From: Virgibacillus profundi
GTDB lineage: Bacteria; Bacillota; Bacilli; Bacillales; Amphibacillaceae
NCBI RefSeq assembly: GCF_002287375.1
Contig: NZ_NPOA01000003.1
Coordinates: 186,001 to 250,000, forward strand
Direction: 5' to 3'
DNA: 64,000 nucleotides
Position numbers and translations under genes: made by a program. The notes beneath the pieces are model-generated. The model was not told the DNA's origin, made no database searches, and was given only the letters and a program-made list of their open reading frames with translations. Below are positions 54,551 through 62,870 of the stretch, piece after piece. Each line of letters starts with the position of its first letter. The stretch's first letter is position 1.

Positions 54551-55233
54551 CGATTTTTAAATTTGCCTTAAAAAGAAGCTTCAGTAACACAACGAATTTA
54601 ATTTTTCTCACACTTTTTCCGATAGCTTGTATTTTTTTGCCTAATGGAGAGGATTGGCCCTTTCTTCCTTATGGTTATCAGTATTTTGGAATTTTAATTT
54701 TGTTTGTCGGCATACGGTTAGCTACGATAATTCTTGAAGATCGAGAAAAAGGAGTAGTTAAACGTTTAGCGGTTGCACCAATTAGCCATTTTCAGTATCT
54801 AAGTCAGAATCTATTAGCATATTCGGTTATCCTTATTCTACAATGTATCCTTGTCGTGTTTGGTGGTGTCCTTTATGGACAAGAACTTTATCAGCCAGGT
54901 TGGCTCCTGTTTTTATTTGTGTCGTTTAGCTTTGCTTCGTTAGCTATTGCGTTAGCATGGATTTCTATTTATCGTAAGAAAGATGTATCTTTTCTTGTTT
55001 ATATGTCACTTATTTTTATCGTAATTATACTAGGTGGATTAATGATTCCAATTGAGATATTCCCTGATTTGTTAAAACGAATTGCTATCATATTCCCGAC
55101 CTTTTGGTTAGCAGAAGGACTTAATTGGATTGTTTTTGGAGAAAATATCCTCGATTTTCTACTGATTAATGGGGTACTATGGTTATATACAATCATATTT
55201 ATTATTATCGGGAGTACGAGAAAAATCTATTGA
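54547..55233 (+). CDS. ABC-2 permease, LnrN-like
   Basis: A 228-residue second ABC-2 permease, six helices; DREKGVVKRLAVAPISHFQY (about residues 61-80) is the typical cytoplasmic loop and LGGLMIPIEIFPDLLKRIA a typical end. GTG 54547 overlaps the previous stop and follows GGAGGAGG; the upstream part of the frame is a shadow of the previous gene. Probably forms a heterodimer with the first permease. Confidence 0.78.
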   Translation: MTIFKFALKRSFSNTTNLIFLTLFPIACIFLPNGEDWPFLPYGYQYFGILILFVGIRLATIILEDREKGVVKRLAVAPISHFQYLSQNLLAYSVILILQCILVVFGGVLYGQELYQPGWLLFLFVSFSFASLAIALAWISIYRKKDVSFLVYMSLIFIVIILGGLMIPIEIFPDLLKRIAIIFPTFWLAEGLNWIVFGENILDFLLINGVLWLYTIIFIIIGSTRKIY

Positions 55234-55251
55234 TAAAAGGAGGGGAAAGGG

Positions 55252-56343
55252 ATGAAGATGATTAAGGAACCGATGTTCTTTGTAAATGTTTGGCGCTTTT
55301 TAATGATAGGTGTCCTTATTCATTTATGGATCATGGAGGAAGCGACCACTAATTCCTTTATCCTGATCCTCCTTTTGATGATTATGACAAGCTTGCGCTG
55401 GCGATTCGCATTGCCGGTTTGGTCTGTTTTAGTAGATGCATTCATTTGCTTCTTGTTCTTTCCGTATACAGCTATTAGTTATTATGGGCTAGCAGTGCCT
55501 ATTTTTGAGTTGACTATTAAAGGAAGAGCGGTTTTCTCCCTGTTATTCTTTATTAGTCTATTTTTTACTTCCGCATCTCCCAATTTGTTATTTTGGTTCT
55601 TTCTCCAAGCATTGTTTTTTGGTCTCTTTTCCTATTTGACATTAAAAAACCAAAAAGTGAATAAGTTAGAAGCAGATGAACAGCGAAAGGCCAGGTACGA
55701 GTTAGAACGAATAAAAATAGATTTGTTAGAGGCTAATCAATCGGTATCACAGCAGGCTGGATTAATGGAAAGGTATCGGATATCAAGAGAGCTCCATGAT
55801 CATTTAGGACATGACTTAACAGGTGCATCACTTGCATTACAGGCCTATGAATATATCCAAGATCCTCATGAAGCGGATAAACTGCTAGAGGAAGTGAAAA
55901 ATCGTTTAGAACGAAGCACAAAAAGCCTAAGGGAAACGGTACATAATATGACACCGACGACCTTAATGGGGGTAGAAAACTTAGAATATATTATAAACAA
56001 TTATTATCAGATAGATATCGATTGGAAAAAATCAGGTGATACGTTACAAGTACCAGCTTACATGTGGAGCTTGTTAGAAGCTTGTTTGAAGGAGGCATTA
56101 ACAAATGTGGTGAGGCATAGTAATGCGACAAAGATAGAAGTAGATTTACATGTCACGGGGACCATTGCTAGGCTAAGTATCCAAGATAATGGAACTGTCC
56201 CTAACCAAAATCAAACAGGCAGTGGTTTAAGGAGCTTACAGATGCGGGCCCGGTCTTTAGGAGGAAGCGTATCGATTAATCGTGATAATGGGTTTTTACT
56301 TGTTTGCGTTATTCCAATGGAAAAAGGGGGAGCTGATAAGTGA
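55252..56343 (+). CDS. NarL-type sensor histidine kinase, LnrJ-like
   Basis: A 363-residue kinase: five to six membrane helices in residues ~10-130 with little outside loop, a coiled linker, the HisKA_3 domain with the phospho-His in ISRELHDHLGHDLTGASLAL (about 177-196), and the ATPase domain (EALTNVVRHSNAT, SGLRSLQMRARSLGGS). The intramembrane-sensing design is typical of kinases that control antibiotic exporters. RBS GGAGGGGAAAGGG precedes ATG 55252. Confidence 0.85.
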   Translation: MKMIKEPMFFVNVWRFLMIGVLIHLWIMEEATTNSFILILLLMIMTSLRWRFALPVWSVLVDAFICFLFFPYTAISYYGLAVPIFELTIKGRAVFSLLFFISLFFTSASPNLLFWFFLQALFFGLFSYLTLKNQKVNKLEADEQRKARYELERIKIDLLEANQSVSQQAGLMERYRISRELHDHLGHDLTGASLALQAYEYIQDPHEADKLLEEVKNRLERSTKSLRETVHNMTPTTLMGVENLEYIINNYYQIDIDWKKSGDTLQVPAYMWSLLEACLKEALTNVVRHSNATKIEVDLHVTGTIARLSIQDNGTVPNQNQTGSGLRSLQMRARSLGGSVSINRDNGFLLVCVIPMEKGGADK

Positions 56344-56951
56344 GATTATTAATTGTCGATGATGATCAACTTGTTTGCCAAAGCTTACAGCTACTACTCG
56401 CGAAGGAAGAGGATATTGAGGTAGTGAATATAGCTGCTAATGGACAGGCAGCGATTGAATTATGCCAAAAAAAACTACCAGATATCATTTTAATGGATAT
56501 TCAAATGCCGGTAATGAATGGGATCGAAAGTACGAAGATAATCAAAGAAAAATGGCCTTCTGTCCACATAATGATGTTAACAACATTTCAGGATGAGAAA
56601 AATATTAGATTAGCATTAAAAGCGGGAGCAGAAGGATATTTATTAAAATCGACATCGATTGAAAACATGGCCCAGCAAGTAAGGACATTAAAAGCTGGTT
56701 CAACCGTTTTAGATGCAGATGTACTAAAAACAATTATGGAACCAGACAGGAAGGTATTTGAAGGATTAACAGAAAGAGAGACGGATATTGTCGGGTTAAT
56801 TGCACAAGGGCTTTCGAACAAGGAAATAGCGGAACAGCTTTTCCTAGGTGTTGGAACCGTCCGAAATACGCTATCCGTCATTTTAGATAAATTAGAAATT
56901 CGTGACCGAACACAACTAGCGATTTATTATTGGCAAAGAAAGCAGGAATAA
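56340..56951 (+). CDS. NarL-type response regulator, LnrK-like
   Basis: A 203-residue response regulator with phospho-acceptor Asp in DIILMDIQMPVMNGIE (residue ~54), Lys in YLLKSTS, and a LuxR-type helix-turn-helix (GLTERETDIVGLIAQGLSNK then EIAEQLFLGVGTVRN). GTG 56340 overlaps the kinase stop. Likely activates the exporter genes upstream. A terminator follows. Confidence 0.9.
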   Translation: MRLLIVDDDQLVCQSLQLLLAKEEDIEVVNIAANGQAAIELCQKKLPDIILMDIQMPVMNGIESTKIIKEKWPSVHIMMLTTFQDEKNIRLALKAGAEGYLLKSTSIENMAQQVRTLKAGSTVLDADVLKTIMEPDRKVFEGLTERETDIVGLIAQGLSNKEIAEQLFLGVGTVRNTLSVILDKLEIRDRTQLAIYYWQRKQE

Positions 56952-57008
56952 ACAGGCTAAATCATTATTCACTAAGGTGTGCTGAAGATTCAGCCTGTTT
57001 ATTTTTTT
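56950..57008 (+). terminator. terminator of the exporter/two-component operon
   Basis: AAACAGGCT / AGCCTGTTT with a long loop that holds GCTGAA/TTCAGC, then a T-run. Confidence 0.75.
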
Positions 57009-57029
57009 TATAAAATTTAAGTTTGAATA

Positions 57030-57566
57030 GTGGCATATATGATATCGAAAAGTCCCATTATGCTATTTTCGTTTTATAAACGTAAGCAAAATAAAGAATA
57101 CCGAAAACCTGTAAAAGCAAAAGTAAGTAATAAATGGTACTGGCTTACACCACTCATTGTTATTATGATATGGGGTTACTTAAATTTCTATTCTGTATTC
57201 TCTACACCATTTGTTTCTATAGGTATCACTGATCCAACAATGCTAATCGGCATCTTACTCCTAGGATTCTTTTTTAATAGTGTTATCGAAGAATTTTTTA
57301 TAAAGTTTGGTTGCAGATTCGTTTCGCATTACTAGGAACTTGGCCAGCTATTCTTCTTACGTCGCTTCTTTGGGCAAGCTGGCATATTGCGATACACGGT
57401 TCTGGATATGGATGTTGACGTTGCAACGGTCATTATAAACCAAGGTGTCATAGGCCTATTTTTCGGATATTTGTGGGCGCGTTATCGCAGTATATGGGTG
57501 ATTATTATTGTGCATGGTTTAATTAATTCACATCCCCAGCACTTAATAGAGATTTTATTCAATTAA
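57030..57566 (+). pseudogene. CPBP-family intramembrane protease, two frameshifts
   Basis: Three frames together give one CPBP (Abi/CAAX protease) protein. The first frame ends with the Glu-Glu motif FFNSVIEEFFIKF; a shift near 57313 leads to LLGTWPAILLTSLLWASWHI with the His; a second shift near 57411 leads to VIGLFFGYLWARYRSIWVII and HGLINS with the last His. About 175 residues if intact. Such proteins often give bacteriocin self-immunity, which would fit the neighbouring exporter, but this copy is dead. Confidence 0.82.
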
Positions 57567-57578
57567 AGGGCTCAATTT

Positions 57579-57792
57579 TGGAGGGAAATTAATAAAGCAC
57601 AGATTCTCTTCAGTGCTTTTTTGCAAGAGACAAAAAGATTTTATTCACAAAGGAAAAAGAGATAGCTGATTACTTATGAAGCTTTTTAAAAATAAAATAA
57701 TTCCTCGAATTTTTTATTTAAAGCTAAACAAAGTAATAATGCTAGTCTTGCTGTAGGAACAAACTCACCAGTTTCAATATTACTAATTGTTT
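57579..57792. repeat. duplicated segment, copy B
   Basis: Homologue of 51682-51921. It contains a terminator (AAAGCAC/GTGCTTT, 57594-57623) and the 3' two-thirds of the intact XRE gene. Copy A has 12 extra bases after AATTAATA and a longer stretch before AAAAAGAGATAGCTG. Confidence 0.88.
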
Positions 57793-57889
57793 GACGCGAT
57801 ACACCTACCTTTTCGGCTAATTTGGATTGACTTAATTTTTGTTGTGCACGCACTGTTTTTAAATTGTTATAAAGGGTTAATTTTGTCAT
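57686..57889 (-). CDS. XRE-family helix-turn-helix regulator
   Basis: A 67-residue regulator consisting of one Cro/C1-type helix-turn-helix: RAQQKLSQSKLAEKVGVSRQ followed by TISNIETGEFVPTARLALLL. It follows the DUF6442-like membrane protein gene by 1 base and probably represses both from the operator upstream. Such XRE plus small membrane protein pairs are common in Firmicutes. Confidence 0.88.
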   Translation of the reverse strand: MTKLTLYNNLKTVRAQQKLSQSKLAEKVGVSRQTISNIETGEFVPTARLALLLCLALNKKFEELFYF

Positions 57890-57890
57890 T

Positions 57891-58193
57891 TTATAATTCA
57901 GACATATCCATAAACACTATGGCTGATCCTGAAAGTAATATAGCCGCTCCAAATAACCAATACTTTTTAGAAGTGAGAACAAATTTCCCATAACAAAAAG
58001 CCCCAACCATACCAATGAATAAACTAAGTAACTCACCGTAACTTTCATTGGTTACATGTTTATACAAAATCATAAGGCTGATTACAATAAAAGCAAATGC
58101 TCCTGCAGCTGCTAATGCAAAGTCGTTAACATACTTGCGACCTTCATCCTTTTTTTCATTTTGCGCAGCTTTTAATATTTCTTCTTTTTTCAT
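57891..58193 (-). CDS. small membrane protein, DUF6442-like
   Basis: A 100-residue protein with a charged N-terminus (MKKEEILKAAQNEKKDEGRK) and three membrane helices. The family naming is from memory (DUF6442-type proteins occur upstream of XRE genes). ATG 58193 follows GAGGTGA; the long upstream extension of the frame covers the promoter and is not translated. Perhaps the membrane sensor of the XRE regulator. Confidence 0.72.
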   Translation of the reverse strand: MKKEEILKAAQNEKKDEGRKYVNDFALAAAGAFAFIVISLMILYKHVTNESYGELLSLFIGMVGAFCYGKFVLTSKKYWLFGAAILLSGSAIVFMDMSEL

Positions 58194-58211
58194 ATTGTCA
58201 CCTCGACAATT

Positions 58212-58276
58212 CTTGACAAGTTTATTTGACACTTCAATCTTAAGTAATTCTTGCACTGTTGTCAAGTTCACTTGTC
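58212..58276 (-). promoter_or_regulatory. promoter and operators of the XRE operon
   Basis: On minus: TTGACA (58265-58260), 17 bases, TAAGAT (58242-58237), a near-ideal promoter. Two dyads flank it: CTTG-A-CAAG (58212-58220) and CAAG-TTCA-CTTG (58263-58274), the latter over the -35 box. Both suit a small XRE repressor. The rest of 58194-58618 shows only a short coding-like stretch on plus (58350-58420) without a start, perhaps a relic. Confidence 0.6.
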
Positions 58277-58618
58277 GGTTATTAGAATTATTAGAATGAA
58301 ATTCAATCATCTTACAGAAAGGGTGATATCCAATTTTTCTACTTATAAAGGTGATCTTGGGGGCACTACTATTTTTCGCAGGATTTAAAACTGCGGAAAA
58401 GACAAATAAAAGGAAGTGAATTACTACGACCGTAAAAGTATACTGCAAACGGGCGCAAGAATGGAATAAATCACTTGACCAGTTTTTTTAGAAAGGGCGA
58501 TTGTTAAATAAGGAAAGGATTCAAAGGAACAACAAGTAAGATAAGTATAGGAAAAAGAAGTATGAATAATATAAAAGGATAATAAATAAGAATTATAGTT
58601 ATAAGTGAGGTGTATCTA

Positions 58619-58948
58619 ATGGGGCTATTGAAGAGAGATTCTAAAAATAAACGTCCCCCCACAGAAGAAATCGTCAGAGCCATTTCTGAGCGAGGACAAA
58701 CGGTCATACCTAAAGAATTCCGGGAATATCTAGAAGTTCATGACGGAGATCAATTAAAATGGTCGGTGAATGAAAAAGGAGAGGTTGTGGTCTCGGTGAA
58801 GAAAAAAGAAGGTATCATGGACTTGTTTGGCTCTTTGCCGGTGCTCGAACAGAATGAGCGTGATTTTGAAGCTATTTTAGAAGAGTCGAAAAAAGAGCGG
58901 TTAGAAAAGAGAAAAAATGAGGGGGACACGATTATTGAACAAGACTGA
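58619..58948 (+). CDS. AbrB/MazE-type DNA-binding antitoxin-like protein
   Basis: A 109-residue protein with a SpoVT-AbrB swapped-hairpin domain (residues ~18-60: VRAISERGQTVIPKEFREYL then VHDGDQLKWSVNEKGEVVVS) and a charged helical tail that would wrap a toxin. ATG 58619 follows GTGAGGTG. Antitoxins of this kind normally precede a PIN-domain or MazF toxin; here a perfect hairpin begins 2 bases after the stop and no toxin follows. Confidence 0.82.
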   Translation: MGLLKRDSKNKRPPTEEIVRAISERGQTVIPKEFREYLEVHDGDQLKWSVNEKGEVVVSVKKKEGIMDLFGSLPVLEQNERDFEAILEESKKERLEKRKNEGDTIIEQD

Positions 58949-58949
58949 A

Positions 58950-58991
58950 AAGGATGATACATATTATACATGACTAATATGTATCATCCTT
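58950..58991. terminator. 17-bp perfect hairpin after the antitoxin-like gene
   Basis: AAGGATGATACATATTA / TAATATGTATCATCCTT with an 8-base loop. Only a weak T-tract follows, so it may be a terminator or a stability element. Confidence 0.7.
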
Positions 58992-59085
58992 AATCTTATA
59001 CCCTTTTTACAGTTTAGGTCTTGATAATATAAAACGGTTCATCTTTATTTCAACATACAGATGCTCACCCCAGGGAACATTTTTC

Positions 59086-59775
59086 TTAAACCATTTTTGC
59101 TTTTTTATTTATTAGCTTTGACAAACCATACAAAATAACACCAATGGCTGCAAATGAAATGGTTGGTAAACTCATAGTTGCTCCAAAGTCTGGCATTATA
59201 TAAATAACGAAAACGAACAAGCCAATTGAAAATGTGCTGAATGCCCAAATCTGGATAAATTCAACCCATTTCTTTTGTTTCTTTTTAGGAAATGCTGATC
59301 CTCTTAACCATCTGAATATAATTGTAATAAATAAATAGAGAATTAATAAATCAATGATGACAATGGCGATGCCAGAACCAATGGAGAAGGTTGTCATATC
59401 AGAACCTAAGTCAAAAAAGTAATACATTCCAAAGCCAACAATTCCATTCACGAAGCTGATGATTGCTAAAAATTGTAAGATAATATAAATGGAGAATCGT
59501 ACTTGTTTTTTTCGGGTTTCTTCAGGTATTTCCCCAATCAATTCCTGACAATATTCTTTAGGATTGTTACCAAAAACGTCTGCTGCCGATCTCCCTTCCT
59601 CTTGTGCCTGAAGTAAATGCTCGAGTAATTCAAGTAATGTTTCCTCCGTGTATTGTTCTGATCTTGCTGAACTAAGGCGAATATACAGAAGCATATCTTC
59701 ATAATAAGCTAAATTTGCTTCATTAAGCTGTTCTCTTTTTTCATTATTTAACTTAATAATTTCCTTTGCGTTCAT
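59086..59775 (-). CDS. DUF1129/DUF1700-type membrane protein
   Basis: A 229-residue protein with a helical soluble N-terminal domain (NNEKREQLNEANLAYYEDML, LEHLLQAQEEGRSAADVFG, PKEYCQELIGEIP) as in HAAS/DUF1129-DUF1700 proteins, and four membrane helices. These are regularly encoded behind a PadR regulator and may act in a membrane-stress or signalling switch. It overlaps padR by four bases. Confidence 0.78.
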   Translation of the reverse strand: MNAKEIIKLNNEKREQLNEANLAYYEDMLLYIRLSSARSEQYTEETLLELLEHLLQAQEEGRSAADVFGNNPKEYCQELIGEIPEETRKKQVRFSIYIILQFLAIISFVNGIVGFGMYYFFDLGSDMTTFSIGSGIAIVIIDLLILYLFITIIFRWLRGSAFPKKKQKKWVEFIQIWAFSTFSIGLFVFVIYIMPDFGATMSLPTISFAAIGVILYGLSKLINKKAKMV

Positions 59776-60113
59776 GATCTTCTCCCCTTAATGTCAATAA
59801 TCCGATCAACGGGTTCTTTGATCGATTCCCATTGATACATGAATTCAGAAAGTGCATTGTGGCCTCCTTCTGTTAATTGGTAATATTTTCGATTTGGTCC
59901 TGCTTCAGATTTTTTCATTTCTCCTACAATGAGATTCTCCTTCTGGAGCCTAAGTAATATTGGATAAATAGAACCTTCGCTAACATCCGATAATCCAAAC
60001 TCCTGAAGTTTCACGGAAAGCTCGTACCCATAGGTTTGCTTCTGTTTTATAATGGATAAAATGCAGCCTTCCAGAATTCCTTTTAATAATTGGCTTCTCA
60101 GCGACAATTGCAT
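59772..60113 (-). CDS. PadR-family transcriptional regulator
   Basis: A 113-residue winged-helix regulator: LLKGILEGCILSIIKQKQTY, GYELSVKLQEFG, SEGSIYPILLRLQKENLI and GPNRKYYQLTEGG are the PadR pattern. Two ATGs, 60116 and 60113; the second is better spaced from AAGG. It is the first gene of a two-gene operon with the DUF1129-like protein. Confidence 0.88.
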   Translation of the reverse strand: MQLSLRSQLLKGILEGCILSIIKQKQTYGYELSVKLQEFGLSDVSEGSIYPILLRLQKENLIVGEMKKSEAGPNRKYYQLTEGGHNALSEFMYQWESIKEPVDRIIDIKGRRS

Positions 60114-60146
60114 CATCTACCTTGTATAACAATATAGTTAATATTT

Positions 60147-60179
60147 AATAAGCTACCTTGTTATGCAAAGTAGCTTATT
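60147..60179. promoter_or_regulatory. putative PadR operator
   Basis: AATAAGCTAC / GTAGCTTATT flanks a second dyad TACCTTG-TTATG-CAAAGTA (60154-60172). A related half site TACCTTGTATAAC lies at 60117-60129 next to the padR start. Autoregulation of the operon is likely. Confidence 0.5.
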
Positions 60180-60279
60180 ATCATTATAGAAAAATTATAT
60201 ATAAAATGCAAGTGTTATTTGGTATAATTATCTCTATGCAAAAAATAATTATCCGGGAACATAAGGGAGATTTCTAAAA

Positions 60280-61095
60280 ATGGAATGGAAAAATATATAT
60301 CGTGGGTTACTTATGGGGGCAAGTGATGTAATCCCTGGTGTGAGTGGGGGGACAATCGCTGTATTGCTTGGAATTTACGATCGCCTTATTGCTGCACTTA
60401 ATGGACTTTTTAGTAAGGATTGGAAAAAACATTTAGGGTTTATAATCCCGCTTGGCATCGGAGTTGTTACTGCAATATTCTTATTGGCTAATTTAATTGA
60501 ATGGCTGTTTGAACATTATCCGGGACCAACGCAATTCTTTTTTCTTGGTTTAATTCTCGGTGTTCTGCCATATTTATTTCATAAAGCAGATGCAAAACAA
60601 ACGTTCAAAATGAAGCATATTTTATTACTGGTTATTGGGATAATCCTCGTTGCATCAATGGCTTTCTTTAACCCAAATGAAGGTGCTGTCATTGAAAACG
60701 TAACAGGATCGACCTATGTTTTATTATTCTTTTCTGGCTTTATTGGAAGTAGTGCAATGATTATACCAGGTATTAGTGGTTCATTTATGTTATTACTGAT
60801 TGGTGTATACACAACGATCATTTCAGCTATAAGCAACCTTCAACTGGATATCATTGCAGTAACAGGACTTGGTATTGCTGTTGGGTTAGTTGTAATGAGT
60901 AAAGTTATTAATTTCTTTTTAACGAATTATTTCACGGGGACATTTGCTGTTATTATAGGCTTGGTTATTGGCTCGATTTTCGTTGTTTTTCCAGGCTGGC
61001 CCACGGGAACATCTTTATTACTTCTCAGTGTTGTAACCTTTGGAGCAGGATTGTTTGTTGCATATATTCTGGGAAGAGTGGAGTACAAAGAGTAA
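60280..61095 (+). CDS. DUF368/PopT-type undecaprenyl-phosphate transporter
   Basis: A 271-residue membrane protein with two similar halves, each with a re-entrant-like motif: SDVIPGVSGGTIAVLLGIYD (residues 14-33) and SSAMIIPGISGSFMLLLIGV (about 156-175). DUF368 proteins (PopT) were recently shown to return the C55-phosphate lipid carrier across the membrane for wall synthesis. Whether this one does is inferred from family. AAGGGAGA precedes the ATG. Monocistronic. Confidence 0.85.
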   Translation: MEWKNIYRGLLMGASDVIPGVSGGTIAVLLGIYDRLIAALNGLFSKDWKKHLGFIIPLGIGVVTAIFLLANLIEWLFEHYPGPTQFFFLGLILGVLPYLFHKADAKQTFKMKHILLLVIGIILVASMAFFNPNEGAVIENVTGSTYVLLFFSGFIGSSAMIIPGISGSFMLLLIGVYTTIISAISNLQLDIIAVTGLGIAVGLVVMSKVINFFLTNYFTGTFAVIIGLVIGSIFVVFPGWPTGTSLLLLSVVTFGAGLFVAYILGRVEYKE

Positions 61096-61167
61096 GCAAA
61101 CAATAAGACAAGTACTCAAAAAGTAGTTACAATGGCTGTAGAAGTAAAAAAAGAGGAGTGTAATGAA

Positions 61168-61488
61168 ATGGAACATATACAAACAGAAGAGAAGTTCAAT
61201 GAAGTCATCCAGAGTGAAGAACCGGTTATTATTAAGTTTTTTGCAGATTGGTGTCCGGACTGCAAGCGAATGGACATGTTCATTGGTGAAGTTCTGGAGG
61301 AATTTAATAACTATAAATGGTATGAAGTAAACAGTGATGAAGTAAAAGGACTTGCTGAAAAATACGAAGTAATGGGAATTCCAAGTATATTGATTTTCCA
61401 AAATGGTGAAAAGAAAGCCCATCAGCATAGTGCGTACACAAAATCACCTGAATCTGTCACTGAATTTTTACACCAGCAATTAGGATAA
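61168..61488 (+). CDS. thioredoxin-like protein
   Basis: A 106-residue thioredoxin-fold protein with active site FADWCPDCKRMD (residues ~29-40); Pro-Asp in place of Gly-Pro between the cysteines is the YtpP-type variant. The cis-Pro is in MGIPSILIF. ATG 61168 follows AAAGAGGAG. Possibly a bacilliredoxin-like or general thiol reductase; partner unknown. Confidence 0.85.
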   Translation: MEHIQTEEKFNEVIQSEEPVIIKFFADWCPDCKRMDMFIGEVLEEFNNYKWYEVNSDEVKGLAEKYEVMGIPSILIFQNGEKKAHQHSAYTKSPESVTEFLHQQLG

Positions 61489-61492
61489 AAGG

Positions 61493-61527
61493 AAAACGAT
61501 CATTCGCTAAAGGCGGATGATCGTTTT
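61493..61527. terminator. bidirectional terminator
   Basis: AAAACGATCAT / ATGATCGTTTT between convergent genes. Confidence 0.88.
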
Positions 61528-61531
61528 AATA

Positions 61532-62155
61532 TTAGTAAAAGGTAAAATTCAATTTTTGATCTGTACTGAAATTTAATTCCCCGTTTTCCAGAAGGATGGA
61601 ATCATTGGCTGAATCCAACTGAAAAGTTTTTTTGAAAAAGCCAGCCTCGCCTTTCCCATAAGTAATTGATTTTAACTGCTGCTTATTTATCAGACTGTTA
61701 TCCTGAGGGATATTTTTTCCATTACCCCACTCAATTAAGAAAGGAAGTTCTTTTTCTGGAAAAAGCATGCGCCAATGCAAATCGGAACCATCCGGTTTTT
61801 GCCGGTACCCTGGTATGGGACCAGTATAAGGCAAGCTGATTACATCAAAATACTTTACATGCTCATCCATATTATTGATGCGCAGTGCAAACTGAATCAT
61901 GCCCTCAATATCATTATTCAATGCTGAAACAAGCTGCTGGATTAACGGAATGTCTGACCTTTTTGCCAGATCTTCGTCAAATATTCCAAGCCATTCAATA
62001 TAGCAGTCATTAGAAAAATAAGCCAAATAATTATATGTCCCCCAATTACTGTGCTTTCCACCCTTTAACGTTGTAACACCATGTTTCTCTCCAAAGTTTT
62101 GTGCAGCCTGTGCCGGGTCTTTTGCAGCGATGATGATGTGATCAATTGCCAGCAT
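61532..62155 (-). CDS. VOC-family (glyoxalase-like) protein
   Basis: A 207-residue protein of the glyoxalase-like domain group: LAIDHIIIAAKDPAQAAQNF at the start with the metal-ligand His, and NYLAYFSNDCYIEWLGI with a Glu. Known relatives lack a proven reaction. ATG 62155 with TAGGAG upstream is preferred over the TTG at 62164. Confidence 0.8.
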   Translation of the reverse strand: MLAIDHIIIAAKDPAQAAQNFGEKHGVTTLKGGKHSNWGTYNYLAYFSNDCYIEWLGIFDEDLAKRSDIPLIQQLVSALNNDIEGMIQFALRINNMDEHVKYFDVISLPYTGPIPGYRQKPDGSDLHWRMLFPEKELPFLIEWGNGKNIPQDNSLINKQQLKSITYGKGEAGFFKKTFQLDSANDSILLENGELNFSTDQKLNFTFY

Positions 62156-62256
62156 GAAAATCAACTCCTATTAGCTATTTCCTTATCGTAATATTATCTA
62201 CTTATTAGTATAATGAAAAGAAAAAACATTCAAAATTAGTTAGGAGAAGATAAAAA

Positions 62257-62820
62257 ATGCAAAATCCTATTCTTAAAGAATTTCCTCATGAATTTCAAAC
62301 AGAACGATTATTAATCCGCTTGCCGCTTCCTGGGGATGGTGCGTTAATTTATCCTGCAATCAGAGAAAGTAAGCAGGATCTTAAAAAATGGCTGCCATTT
62401 GCACAACAAGAACAGACACTTGAGGATACGGAAGCTAATGTTAGAGAGGCACATGCTAAATTTTTAAAACGCGAGGATTTACGCCTGCATATTTTTCACC
62501 GCGAAACAAATGAATTCATAGGATGTACAGGATTGCACAGAATTGATTGGGAGGTTCCCAAGTTCGAAATTGGCTACTGGATTGATAGCAGGCAAGGTGG
62601 AAAAGGGTATATTACCGAAGCAGTTCAGGGTATTACTGATTTTGCTTTTACGAACCTAAAGGCAAACAGGGTAGAAATCCAATGTGACGCAAAAAACCTT
62701 AAAAGCAGACGGGTACCCGAACGGTTGGGATATACTTTAGAGGGGATTCATTATAATGATTCCATTGCAGTAGATGGCGATGAATTAAGAGATACATGTA
62801 TTTATGCGAAAACAAAATAA
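62257..62820 (+). CDS. GNAT acetyltransferase, RimJ/RimL type
   Basis: A 187-residue acetyltransferase: FQTERLLIRLPLPGDGALI at residues 11-29, EIGYWIDSRQGGKGYITEAV (acetyl-CoA loop QGGKGY, about 104-123), and RVEIQCDAKNLKSRRVPERL near the end (usual N.S). It may acetylate ribosomal protein termini, small metabolites or antibiotics. TTAGGAGA precedes the ATG. Confidence 0.87.
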   Translation: MQNPILKEFPHEFQTERLLIRLPLPGDGALIYPAIRESKQDLKKWLPFAQQEQTLEDTEANVREAHAKFLKREDLRLHIFHRETNEFIGCTGLHRIDWEVPKFEIGYWIDSRQGGKGYITEAVQGITDFAFTNLKANRVEIQCDAKNLKSRRVPERLGYTLEGIHYNDSIAVDGDELRDTCIYAKTK

Positions 62821-62870
62821 ATTATATGATATAGTACAGGAAAAGACATTATATAAAGCAGGTGGAGAGA

